Shown: positions 18,182 through 28,700 of the stretch, piece after piece | How positions within the stretch are numbered: position 1 is the first letter of the stretch | Layout of the letters: the number at the start of each line of letters is the position of its first letter | Origin: Peteryoungia algae | GTDB taxonomy: Bacteria; Pseudomonadota; Alphaproteobacteria; Rhizobiales; Rhizobiaceae | Assembly (NCBI RefSeq): GCF_030369675.1 | Contig: NZ_CP128477.1 | Coordinates: 2,956,001-3,020,000 of the forward strand | Reading direction: 5' to 3' | Length of the DNA: 64,000 bases | Program-made: the position numbers and the translations under genes | Notes under the pieces: model-generated | What the model was told of the DNA's origin: nothing | Database searches by the model: none | The model's input: the letters and a program-made list of their open reading frames with translations, nothing else

Positions 18182-19375
18182 TCAGTGGCCCGTCGCCCTG
18201 TCAGCATGGCGGGCAAGCCTGGAAAGAGCCAGAACGACGATCAGCAACGAGGGGATCGCCGTGTAGACCGTCGACAGCGAGGTGTATTCGGCAATGAAGC
18301 CGATCAACGAGGGCGCGAAGAGGATGCCCGAATAGCCCATGGTGGTGACAACGGCGAGCCCGACACCCGGCGCAAGCCCGGGAATATTGCCGCCGGCGGA
18401 AAAGGCGATTGGCACCATGTTCGAGATCCCGATGCCGGTGATGGCAAAACCGATCAGCGCCAGCGTCACATCGCCGGACTGACCCGCGATGACAAGGCCG
18501 ATGATCGCCGCAACACCGCAGAAGCGCAGGGTGTTGACCGCACCGAACCGGTCTCGAACGAAATCGCCTGCAAATCGGCAGACGGCCATGGTGAAGGAGA
18601 AAGCGGCAAAGGCAAAGCCGGACATTTCGGTCGAGGCATTCAGCTCGTTGCGCAGATAGAGGGCGCTCCAGTCGAGCACGGTCCCTTCGGGGATCATGCA
18701 GAAGAGGGCGATCGTCCCGATTAGCCAGGGCAGTGGCGTCATCGGCAGCTTGGCCTTGGCCGGCTCATCGGTGGCATGCGGCGCATCAGCCAGGATCATC
18801 GGGCGTGCCACAAGAAACAGGACGAGGCAGACAGCCGCAAGCAACAGCACATGGCCGAAGGCGCCGAGCGTGGCAATCAGGAAACCGCCCGTCGCGGCAC
18901 CGCAAAGCCCACCCAGGCTCCAGAAAGCGTGGCAGGAAGACATGATCGAACGGCGCATGTTACGCTCGACCTCGACGGCATTCGCATTCATCGCCACATC
19001 CATCGCCCCGGTCAGGCCGCCAAACAGGAAGATGGCAACGGCGCCCGTCCAGATATTGTCTACCAACGTCACGAGCACGATGGTCGGGATGAACAGCAGC
19101 GTGGCGATCTCGACCACGCGACGCGACCCGTAGCGGGCGATCTGCATGCCCGCGATCGGCATCATCACCAGCGAGCCGATGCCGAACACGAAGATCATCA
19201 CACCGAGCAACAGCTCTGTAAGGCCGAGCGCCTGAGAGAAGAACGGGATCTTCGGCGCCCAGGCACCGATGACGAGGCCGTTCAGGAAAAACAGCAGCGC
19301 GACCGCAACCCTCTCCCGGGTGACGATGGGCGCCGGTAACGCCGAAGTTTGGATAGTCTGTGAAATGTCGTTCAT
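18182..19375 (-). CDS. MFS transporter (YbjJ-like)
   Basis: A 397-residue permease with about twelve hydrophobic segments and a central charged loop. The first segment includes LNGLVIGAWAPKIPFFSQALGLTE, and AGMQIARYGSRRVVE matches the loop 2-3 MFS signature. The overall pattern resembles the YbjJ/FucP-like branch of the major facilitator superfamily. The substrate is unknown. The gene is monocistronic, with about 120 bases on the ispG side and 200 bases on the upstream side, divergent from the DMT transporter gene. Confidence 0.88.
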   Translation of the reverse strand: MNDISQTIQTSALPAPIVTRERVAVALLFFLNGLVIGAWAPKIPFFSQALGLTELLLGVMIFVFGIGSLVMMPIAGMQIARYGSRRVVEIATLLFIPTIVLVTLVDNIWTGAVAIFLFGGLTGAMDVAMNANAVEVERNMRRSIMSSCHAFWSLGGLCGAATGGFLIATLGAFGHVLLLAAVCLVLFLVARPMILADAPHATDEPAKAKLPMTPLPWLIGTIALFCMIPEGTVLDWSALYLRNELNASTEMSGFAFAAFSFTMAVCRFAGDFVRDRFGAVNTLRFCGVAAIIGLVIAGQSGDVTLALIGFAITGIGISNMVPIAFSAGGNIPGLAPGVGLAVVTTMGYSGILFAPSLIGFIAEYTSLSTVYTAIPSLLIVVLALSRLARHADRATGH

Positions 19376-19577
19376 GGCCTGCTCCCAGAGTCGGGCGCAC
19401 TGTAATTAAATCGATTTAGACGGCAATCTCGGAGCGCAAACCGAATTGTAAATTTTTGTTTCGATCGACAACAATTGGAAGGCCGCCAGACGGGATTGAC
19501 AGACGGATGGAGAGCTCCGACACATGGTGTCCGATGCAATGATCGCTCGGCACCGCCCCACCTGAAAGATACCCCTT

Positions 19578-20456
19578 GTGAAAACCGCAGTTGGCGCTGG
19601 AATCCTGCTCTCCAGTTTCGCTTACCTCTGCTTCGCCACGCACGACGCAATGATCAAGCTGCTCGTGGAGTCCACGACGGTCTGGCAGATCCTGTTTTCT
19701 CGGAGCATCGTGATCCTGCTGGGATGCTTCATCCTGGGCGGCCGGTCACTGGCGCGCGAGACGGTGACCTCCCCCGCACTGCGTCCGATGATGTTGCGAA
19801 GCCTCTTCCTGCTCGCCGCCTGGCTCTGCTACTTCAACGCGGCCAAGCATCTGCCGCTTGCAGACCTGACGACGCTTTATTTTGCGGCCCCGATCGCCGC
19901 GATCCTGCTGGCGATCCCGATCCTTGGCGAAAGAGCGCCGCCCAGCAGCTGGATCGCCGTCCTGACCGGCTTCGTCGGCGTTGTCGTCGCGAGCAACCCG
20001 ACGGGGCTGACCATTGGCTGGCCTGTTTATCTCGCGCTGGTGGCCGCCGTCTGCTGGGCAATCGCGACGACCCTCCTCCGCACCACCAGCCAGAGCGCCA
20101 GCAGCATGGTCCAGATGACCATGACCAATGTCTTCTTCCTGTTACTGACCACACCCATGGCTTTGATGTCATGGACCATGCCGAGCGGAGGCGCACAAAT
20201 CCTGTTGCTCGCGGTCGGCTTCATCGGGGGGCTCGGCCAGATCAGTTTCTTCGAGGCGCTGCGCCGCGCGCCGATCTCGGTGATTGCGCCGCTCGAATAC
20301 ACTGCGCTGATCTGGGCCTTCATCCTCGGTTACGCAATCTGGCGTGACGTACCCGGTCCGAATGTCTGGGCAGGCGCCGTGCTCATTGCCAGCGCCGGCC
20401 TGATCATTCTCTTTGCCGCCCGTCGACGCATGCCCTCTCAGGATCTCGACAGATAA
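19578..20456 (+). CDS. EamA/DMT family transporter
   Basis: A 292-residue inner-membrane transporter with ten predicted segments arranged as two EamA repeats (about 5-135 and 150-285). Residues YFAAPIAAILLAIPILGE in the first repeat and EYTALIWAFILGYAIW in the second are typical. Family members move metabolites such as amino acids or purines; the substrate is unknown. The start is GTG 19578, the first in-frame start before the first helix. Its 3' end overlaps the 3' end of the convergent M20 amidohydrolase gene by 19 bases, and no terminator is visible between them. Confidence 0.88.
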   Translation: MKTAVGAGILLSSFAYLCFATHDAMIKLLVESTTVWQILFSRSIVILLGCFILGGRSLARETVTSPALRPMMLRSLFLLAAWLCYFNAAKHLPLADLTTLYFAAPIAAILLAIPILGERAPPSSWIAVLTGFVGVVVASNPTGLTIGWPVYLALVAAVCWAIATTLLRTTSQSASSMVQMTMTNVFFLLLTTPMALMSWTMPSGGAQILLLAVGFIGGLGQISFFEALRRAPISVIAPLEYTALIWAFILGYAIWRDVPGPNVWAGAVLIASAGLIILFAARRRMPSQDLDR

Positions 20457-21601
20457 CGCTCCGCAAGCTCCACCCAGAAGGTGGTGCCGACAGGCAGGAT
20501 GTCATCGTTGAAGTCGTAACGCGGATGGTGCAGCGGCGGATCATCAGGCGTGCGCTGGGTGCCCAGGAAAAAATAGGTGCCCGGCCGCTCTGCCAGCATA
20601 TAGCCGAAGTCTTCACTGCCCATCATTGGCCGTGGCAGATCGTAGACTTTGTCCTGTCCGGCAAAGCTCACGGCAAGATTGCGGACGAAGTCCGTTTCCG
20701 CCTTGTGGTTGACGGTCGGGTCATAACCGCGCTGGTAGTCGATCGTGACGCCCATACCATAGCTTGCCGCCTGACCTTCCGCCACCGCACGGATCCGCTG
20801 CTCCAGCTGATCGCGAACCTTGGGATCGAAGGAGCGGATCGAAAGCACCATCTCTGCCCTTTCCGGAATGACGTTGCTCGCGGCACCGGCATGGAAGCCA
20901 CCGACGGTAATCACGGTCGGGTCAAGCGGATGGATGTTGCGCGAGACGATCGTCTGCAGAGCCATGACGATCGATGCGCCACAAACGATGGGATCGGCAG
21001 TTGATTGTGGCTCCGCACCGTGACCACCACGGCCGTTCACGGTGATCTTGCACTCGTCGACGGCCGCCATGATCGGGCCTTCCCGCAGAGCGAAATGGCC
21101 AAACGCAATGTCCGGATCATTATGGAGCGCAAACACCGCGTCACAGGGAAAGCGATCGAAAAGCCCATCCTCGATCATGATGCGCGCACCACCGAAGTTT
21201 TCCTCGGCAGGCTGGAAGATCAGGTGGATCACCCCGTCGAAGTTGCGTCGCTCGGCAAGGATCTTGGCTGCGCCGAGCAGCATTGCGGTGTGGCCGTCGT
21301 GACCGCAGGCATGCATGACACCCGGTATCTCGCTGGCATAGGGCAACCCGGTCTCTTCGAGGATGGGCAGCGCGTCGAAATCGGCCCTGATGCCGATACT
21401 CCGGTTATTCAACCCGTTCCGCAGCGTCGCCACCACGCCGGTGGTCGCAAGCCCGCGCGTCACCTCGTAGCCGAGGGCGACCAGCTGTTCTGCCACATAG
21501 TCCGACGTGTTGAATTCCGACAGGCCGATCTCTGGGAACCGATGCAGATGGTGGCGCGTCGCAAGCACTTCGGCCATCACATTGGGAGCCTGGATCGTCA
21601 T
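20438..21601 (-). CDS. M20 family amidohydrolase (hippurate hydrolase-like)
   Basis: A 387-residue metal-dependent amidohydrolase of the M20D class, which hydrolyses N-acyl amino acids and similar amides. Metal-site motifs are HACGHDGHTAMLLGAAKIL (near 100), a PAEENFGGAR segment (near 130) with the catalytic glutamate, and MGSEDFGYML near residue 350. I chose ATG 21601, which has AAAGG eight bases upstream; the 48-residue upstream extension overlaps the divergent regulator gene and is unlikely. The TetR/BetI-like regulator starts 138 bases away on the other strand and may control it. Confidence 0.92.
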   Translation of the reverse strand: MTIQAPNVMAEVLATRHHLHRFPEIGLSEFNTSDYVAEQLVALGYEVTRGLATTGVVATLRNGLNNRSIGIRADFDALPILEETGLPYASEIPGVMHACGHDGHTAMLLGAAKILAERRNFDGVIHLIFQPAEENFGGARIMIEDGLFDRFPCDAVFALHNDPDIAFGHFALREGPIMAAVDECKITVNGRGGHGAEPQSTADPIVCGASIVMALQTIVSRNIHPLDPTVITVGGFHAGAASNVIPERAEMVLSIRSFDPKVRDQLEQRIRAVAEGQAASYGMGVTIDYQRGYDPTVNHKAETDFVRNLAVSFAGQDKVYDLPRPMMGSEDFGYMLAERPGTYFFLGTQRTPDDPPLHHPRYDFNDDILPVGTTFWVELAERYLSRS

Positions 21602-21738
21602 GGGCAATACCTTTCGGTCGTCTGCAGGGATGTTCGTGAAAGCACCGACTGTGGCACTTGCCGACGAGCTGTTCAACCGTGTAAAAAAGTGAGACGCGGC
21701 CCGGAAGCCGCGCACCATCCCGAGCCGGAGTTGCCTGC

Positions 21739-22398
21739 ATGACACGACGCACGTTCCAGCGTGCCGGTGAAGCCGAGCGTCGAAAAGACCTGATCGCAGC
21801 GACCCTGGACAGCGTATCCGAGCACGGGCTGGAAGGTGCGACCGTGCGCGACATTGCGGCCCGTGCCGGCGTAACCGGAGGCCTCATCCGACACTACTTC
21901 TCCGGCAAGGATGAGATGATTCAGACGGCCTACAGGGAAATGCTGGCCGGCATGACCGGGACTGCGGTGGATGCCATGGCGGAGGCCGGCGATGACCCTC
22001 GGCGACGCCTCCACGACTTCATCGTTGCAAATGTCAGTCCACCGATCGCGGATCCCAAGGCGCTGTCCCTCTGGGCGGCCTTCGTTGGTCGGGTCCGGTC
22101 AGACGAAGAACTCGCCCGTATTCATCGGGAGAACTATCTCATCTTCATCGGGATCCTCCAGGGATTGGTGGATGCTCTCTTGACCGCTTGCCAGCACAAG
22201 CCAGCTTTCTCCGAAGGACGACACCTCGCAGTCGCCATCAACGGGCTGATCGACGGCTTGTGGCTGGAAAATTCGCTGGCCAGCGATCTTTTCGACGAAA
22301 GGCGCCTTTCAGACATCGCGCTCGACGCTGTCGAAGCCTTGCTCGGCGGCCTGTCGCTTCGAGACGGGACGCTCGAACCGTCATGCGGTGGCGGCTGA
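21739..22398 (+). CDS. TetR/AcrR family regulator, BetI-like
   Basis: A 219-residue repressor-type protein. The N-terminal helix-turn-helix (about 15-60) contains EHGLEGATVRDIAARAGVTG and LIRHYFSGKDEM, close to BetI and related C-terminal-domain class 6 regulators. The helical ligand-binding part follows (about 80-205). BetI-class proteins respond to choline or betaine derivatives, but no betaine genes are nearby. Its likely targets are itself and the divergent M20 amidohydrolase gene, separated by 137 bases. The final five residues are glycine-rich. Confidence 0.86.
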   Translation: MTRRTFQRAGEAERRKDLIAATLDSVSEHGLEGATVRDIAARAGVTGGLIRHYFSGKDEMIQTAYREMLAGMTGTAVDAMAEAGDDPRRRLHDFIVANVSPPIADPKALSLWAAFVGRVRSDEELARIHRENYLIFIGILQGLVDALLTACQHKPAFSEGRHLAVAINGLIDGLWLENSLASDLFDERRLSDIALDAVEALLGGLSLRDGTLEPSCGGG

Positions 22399-22738
22399 GA
22401 GAGAGCCCTGGCTTAGGCCTTGATTTGAGGTCCGTCGACGTCAGCGGCAGATCGGTCGCGGCCGACGGAGCGAAGCGGCGTCGCTGCCAGCGTGCAGGCC
22501 CGCACCCCCCTTGGCCAGAGGCTTGAAATAAGGCATAAAAATGCCAATTCACCTGACAAGAAGCCAAAGTCGCCTACAGAGGTTCCATCGCAACCGGTAA
22601 CCCGTCGTATTACGGCCTTTTTCTGCCTCGATTGTTGGTCAACGGCCCGATTGTGTGCAATGAGGCGCCATGCCGACGTCCGGACGGTTCGAACCCGGCG
22701 GCCTTCAACTTAACCACCGAACCGAGAACTTACTCTTC
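22399..22738. other. ndvB upstream region
   Basis: These 340 bases lie between the TetR gene and the chosen ndvB start and hold no other convincing gene. They should contain the ndvB promoter and a long leader. No terminator for the TetR gene is visible, and I could not place -35/-10 elements with confidence. Confidence 0.5.
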
Positions 22739-25700
22739 ATGACGCTGCATGTCCCATCGCGTGACCTCGAAACCAAGCAGATCGACCACAACGATTCCAT
22801 TCGCTCTGCCTATTTCACGATCGAGGAGTTGCGGGAGAGCGCCGCGTCGCTCGCGCTGAACGGTGCAGCCGAACTGCCCGGCCTGATGGATTTCGACTTC
22901 GCCGCCCGTCACAAGGAAAACGAGCGCGAGATCCTGCGCGTCTACCGCGCAACGGCTGCGGACGTCGAGGCCGGTGCCACGATCACGCCCGCCGCCGAAT
23001 GGCTGCTGGACAATCACTACATCATCGAGGAAGCAATCCAGGAAGTTCGCCGCGACTTCCCGAAGAAGTTCTATCGCCAGCTACCGACGATGAAGGTTGG
23101 TCAGCGCGAAATTCCGCGGACCATGGCACTCGCCTGGCTCTACGTTGCCCATACCCATTCCACCGTCAGCCAGGAAAGCATGACGGCACTGGTCGAGGGA
23201 TACCAGGAACATCAGACGCTGGAGATCGGTGAGCTCTGGGCTCTGCCGTCCATCGTGCGCTTCGTGCTGGTCGAAAACCTTCGCCGCATTGCAACCCGCG
23301 TCGATCGCTCGCGACGGATGCGCCGCCGCGCAAACGAAGTGGCCGACGAGATCATCCGCCTGAACGATCCCGTCGCAGCCGCGACCTATCTCAGACAGAT
23401 CGAACAGCTTGCCGACGACAACACGTTTGCGACCCAGTTCCTCTATCGCCTGCGCAATGGTTCGCAGAACACGAGCTTTGCGGTGGAATGGCTGGAAAGC
23501 CGCCTGGAGGCCGCCGGCCGGACCGCCGAAGAGGCGATGGACGCAGAGCACAACCGCCTTTCCTCCGGCAATGTGACCATGGGCAACATTGTTCGTGGCC
23601 TGCGCGAGATCGACGACAAGGAGTGGTCGGTCTGGGTTGAGGATGTCAGCCATGTCGACCGGGTCCTTGGGCAACATACCGATTACCGCCAGCTCGACTT
23701 CGGCTCGCGCAACACCTACCGAAACACGATCGAAAGGCTGGCGCGCCGATGCGACCTGTCCGAGATCGAGATCGCCCAGACGGCGATCGATGTGGCAACG
23801 CAGGCAGCCGGCCCGGACGGCCGGCTTGACGTTGGAAGCTATCTTGTCGGCAGCCGCCGTACAGAGCTCGAAAACGCCATTGGCTATAGCCAGCCCCTGT
23901 CCCGCATCGTCACCGACTTCATCAAGCGGCTGAACTGGTTCTCGATCGCCATACCCGTGGTCGCGCTGACGATCACGGCGCTTGCTGTCATCGGCTACTT
24001 CCTCGACCAGGCAGGTCTGCCAACCTCGCTGGTCCTGATCTTGCTGATCCTGGTTTCCCTGCCTGTATCGGAAGGGGCGACTGGCCTCTTCAATACGCTT
24101 GTGACGTACTTCGTCAAACCGTTCCGCCTGACCGGCTACGAGTTCAAGGAAGGCATCCCGCAAGAGGCGCGCACCCTTGTCGTCGTGCCCTGCATGATCA
24201 CCAAGCGCGACGATGTCGATGAACTCGTCCGCAATCTGGAAGTTCACTATCTGACCAATCCACACGGCGAGATCTACTTCGCCCTGCTCAGCGACTGGAA
24301 GGACAGCGACACAGAGGAATCCTCAGCCGACCTGGAAGTCCTCGAATATGCCAAGCGCGAGGTAGCCCATCTCAACGGACGCTACGACTTTGCTGGCAAG
24401 ACACGCTTCTATCTCATGCATCGCCGCCGCCTCTACAACGAAGCAGAAGGCTGCTGGATGGGCTGGGAGCGCAAGCGTGGCAAGCTGCACGAGTTGAACC
24501 TGCTGCTGCGTGGCGACCGCGACACCTCCTATCTGCCGGGCGCGAACACCGTGCCGGAAAACATTCGCTACGTGATGACGCTCGACGCCGACACGCGCCT
24601 GATGCGCGATGCCGTCACCAAGCTCGTCGGAAAGATGCACCACCCGATCAACCGTCCTGTGCATGACGAGGAAACGGGCCGCGTGATCAGCGGCTACGGC
24701 GTGCTGCAGCCCCGCGTCACGCCCTCGCTGACAACAGGCAAGGATGCATCGGTTTTCCAGCGCATCTTCTCGATGAACCGCGGTCTGGATCCTTACGTCT
24801 TCACCGTATCCGACGTCTATCAGGACATCACCGGCGAGGGCACCTTCACCGGCAAGGGGCTTTATGACGTCGATGCCTTCGAGACCGCGATCAAGGGCAG
24901 GATCGACGAGAACAGCGTCCTCAGCCACGATTTGCTGGAAGGCTCGTTCGCCCGTTGTGCCCTCGTCACCGATGTCGAGCTCGTCGAGGACTTTCCGACA
25001 CGCTACGAGGTGGAAATCTCGCGCCAGCATCGCTGGGCCCGCGGCGATTGGCAGCTCATTCCTTATATCGGCGATACGAGCCGCGGCATCACCAGCCTCG
25101 GCCGCTGGAAAATGGTCGACAACCTGCGCCGCTCGCTGACCCCGATCGCATGGTACGCCGCCTCGGTTCTCGGCTGGGCCACGATGGAACCCGTCGGCGC
25201 CACGATCTGGCAGTTGCTGCTGATTTTCAGTCTTTTTGTCGCCCCGACGATCTCGCTCCTCTCCGGCATCGTGCCGCGTCAGACCGACATCGTCCCGGCC
25301 GCCCATTTCCAGACGCTCTGGTCGGAAGTCCGTTCGATCAATGCCCAGGTGGCGCTGCGCATCGTGTTCATCGCCGACAATGCCTGCATGATGGCCGATG
25401 CTATCGTTCGCTCGCTCTACCGCATGCTGGTGAGCCGCAAGCTGCTTCTCGAATGGCGCACGGCCGCCAGCGTGCAGTCGGCGGCCCAGGGCACGATCGC
25501 GTCCTACTATCACAACATGCGCCATGCTCCGATCCTGGCCATCCTGTCGGTCGGCGTGGCCGCCCTGCCCGGTGGCTACGGCTATCTGATCGGCCTTCCC
25601 TTCGCCTTCCTCTGGGTTCTCTCCCCGCTGCTCGCCTGGTATGTCAGCCAGTCGGCCGAGACGGAAGACAGTCTGGAAGTCCCGGAAAACGTCTCCTACG

Positions 25701-28700
25701 AACTGCGCAAGATCGCGCGCCGCACCTGGCGTTATTACGAGACCTTCACCACGGCCGGCGACAACTACCTGCCGCCAGACAATTTCCAGGAAACGCCCGA
25801 GCCGATCATCGCGCACCGGACCTCGCCAACGAATATCGGCGTCTACCTTCTCTCGGTCGTATCCGCCCGCCATTTCGGCTGGCTGAGCTTCGAGCAGACC
25901 ATCGAGCGTATGGAGCAGACGATCTCCACCGTTGAACGGATGGAGAAGTATCGCGGCCACCTCTACAACTGGTATTATACCGACACCCTGAACACTCTCG
26001 GCCCCCGCTACGTTTCGGCAGTCGACAGCGGCAACCTTGCCGGTCACCTGATTGCGATTTCCTCTGCCTGCCGAGAATGGGCAGAGGCGCCGTCAGCGCA
26101 TCTCCAGGGCAATCTCGACGGAATAGGCGATGTCGGCGGCATCCTTCTGGAAATACTTGGCCAGCTTCCCGATGACCGCAAGACGGTACGCCCCCTGCGT
26201 CGTCGCCTGGAAGAGCGCATCATCGGCTTCAACACCGCACTGGTCGCCGTCAAGCGCGAGCATGAATTCGCCTCGATCCGCATCATCAATCTGGCGGTTC
26301 TGGCGCGCGACGTCCAGAAACTGGCAGCCAACCTGCATCATGAAGTGCGCTCGGAGCAGAGCGCCGAAGTCGTTCGCTGGACGGAATCACTCGTCTCGGT
26401 CTGCGAAGCCCATATCTCCGACACGGCCTTCGACCTGTCGAACATCGATCCGCTGCGCCAGCGCTTGAGCCAGCTGTCCGAGCGCGCACGCAGCATCGCA
26501 TTCTCGATGGACTTCACCTTCCTCTTCCGCCCGGAGCGACGCCTGTTGTCGATCGGCTACCGTGTCGACGCTCGCGAACTGGACGAGGCCTGCTACGATC
26601 TGCTCGCTTCCGAGTGCCGCCTGACCAGCCTGTTTGCCATCGCAAAGGGCGACCTGCCGACGGAACACTGGTATCGCCTCGGCCGCCAGGTCGTGCCGAT
26701 CGGAGCCCGCGCCGCGCTGATCTCCTGGTCAGGTTCGATGTTCGAATACCTGATGCCCCCGCTCGTCATGCAGGAGCGCCAGGGTGGCATTCTCAACCAG
26801 ACCAACAATCTGATCGTCATCGAGCAGATGAACCATGGTCGTCGGCTGAACATTCCCTGGGGCATTTCAGAAGCGGCCTTCAATGCCCGCGACCACGAAA
26901 TGAACTATCAGTACACCAACTTCGGGGTGCCGACGCTCGGCCTGAAGCGTGGCCTCGGCCAGAATGCCGTCATTGCGCCCTATGCCTCCATCCTGGCGAG
27001 CCAGTATTACCCGGAAGCCGCGCTCGAAAACCTGAAGCGCCTGCGTAAGCTCGGCGCGCTGGGGGCATATGGTTTCCACGACGCCGTCGACTTCACGCCG
27101 ACGCGCCTGCCCGACGGCAAGAAATGCGCGGTTGTCTACAATTATTACGCCCACCACCATGGCATGTCGATCGCGGCAATTGCCAACGTCGCCTTCAACG
27201 GTCGCCTGCGCGCGCTCTTCCATGCCGATCCGGTGATCGAAGCCGCCGAACTGCTCCTGCAGGAAAAGACCCCGCGCGAAATCCCCGTGATGAGCGCGAA
27301 ATACGAACCGCAGACGCCGGGCAAGGGCCAGGCCGATCTTCTGCGCGCCGAAATTCGGACCGTTGAAGATCCGACCACGAAGGATCGGGAAGTCGTCTTC
27401 CTGTCGAACGGCCACTACTCGGTGATGCTGACGGCGACCGGCTCGGGCTTCTCCCGCTGGAACGGCCAATCGGTCACCCGTTGGAAACCCGACACGACGG
27501 AAGATCGCTGGGGCACATTCATCTTCCTTCGGGACATGAGCTCGAACCAGTGGTGGTCGACGACAGCGGCACCCCGGCGCGCCGCGGAAGAAGAGACCAA
27601 GGTCATCTTCGGTGACGACAAGGCCGAATTCTTCAAGACCGTCGGCGATATCTCGACGTCAGTGGAATGCATCGTCGGCACCGAGCATGATGCCGAAGGC
27701 CGCCGATTGACGATCCTGAACACCGGGACCGAAGACCGCTATATCGAAGTCACCTCCTACACCGAACCAGTTCTCGCCTTCGAGGACAGCGACAACGCCC
27801 ATCCGCTCTTCTCGCGCATGTTCGTGAAGACCGAATTCGGTCGCCGCCGGGACGTCATTCGCGCCGAGCGCAACAAGCGCAGCCCGTCGGATCCCGATAT
27901 TTGCGTCGCCCATCTCGTGGTCGACAGCGCAGGCCAGGGCCGTCCGACGGAGTTCGAGACCGATCGCCGCAAGTTCCTCGGCCGCGGCCGGACACTCGGC
28001 GAAGCCGCAGCCTTCGATCCGGGCGCGAACCTGTCCGGAACGGAGGGCTTCACGCTTGACCCGATCCTCAGCCTGCGCCGCGTCGTGCGCGTACCGGCCG
28101 GCAAGAAGGTTCAGGTCATCTTCTGGACCATGGCCGCACCGAACCGCGAGGAAATCGACCAGGCGATCGAACGCTACCGTCATCCCGACGCCTTCAGCCA
28201 TGAGCTGATCCATGCCTGGACCCGCGCCCAGGTGGAGCTCCGCCACATTGGCATCACCTCGCAACAGGCAGCCGCCTTCCAGCATCTCGGCCGCTATCTC
28301 GTCTATCCGGACAATCACCTGCGGGCAGACCCTGAAACGGTCCGCAAGAGTCTCCGGTCGCAATCCGCCCTATGGCCCATGGCGATCTCCGGCGACTATC
28401 CGATCTTCGCGCTGCGCATAAACGACGACATGGACATGGACATTGCGCGTGAAGCGATGAGTGCCCTGGAGTATCTCCGCCGCCGCGGCGTCGTCGCCGA
28501 TCTCGCAATCATCAATGAGCGCGCGACATCCTATGCCCAGGACATGCAGCATGCGCTCGACCAGATGGCCGACAACCTGCGCCATCGTTTGCCGGGCGGC
28601 CGCCAGCATGTCTTCACCATCCGCGACGATCTCCAGGACGAGGGCGCAACGCTTTCCGTGCTTGCGGCAGCCCGCGTCGTTCTGCACACCCGCAACGGCA

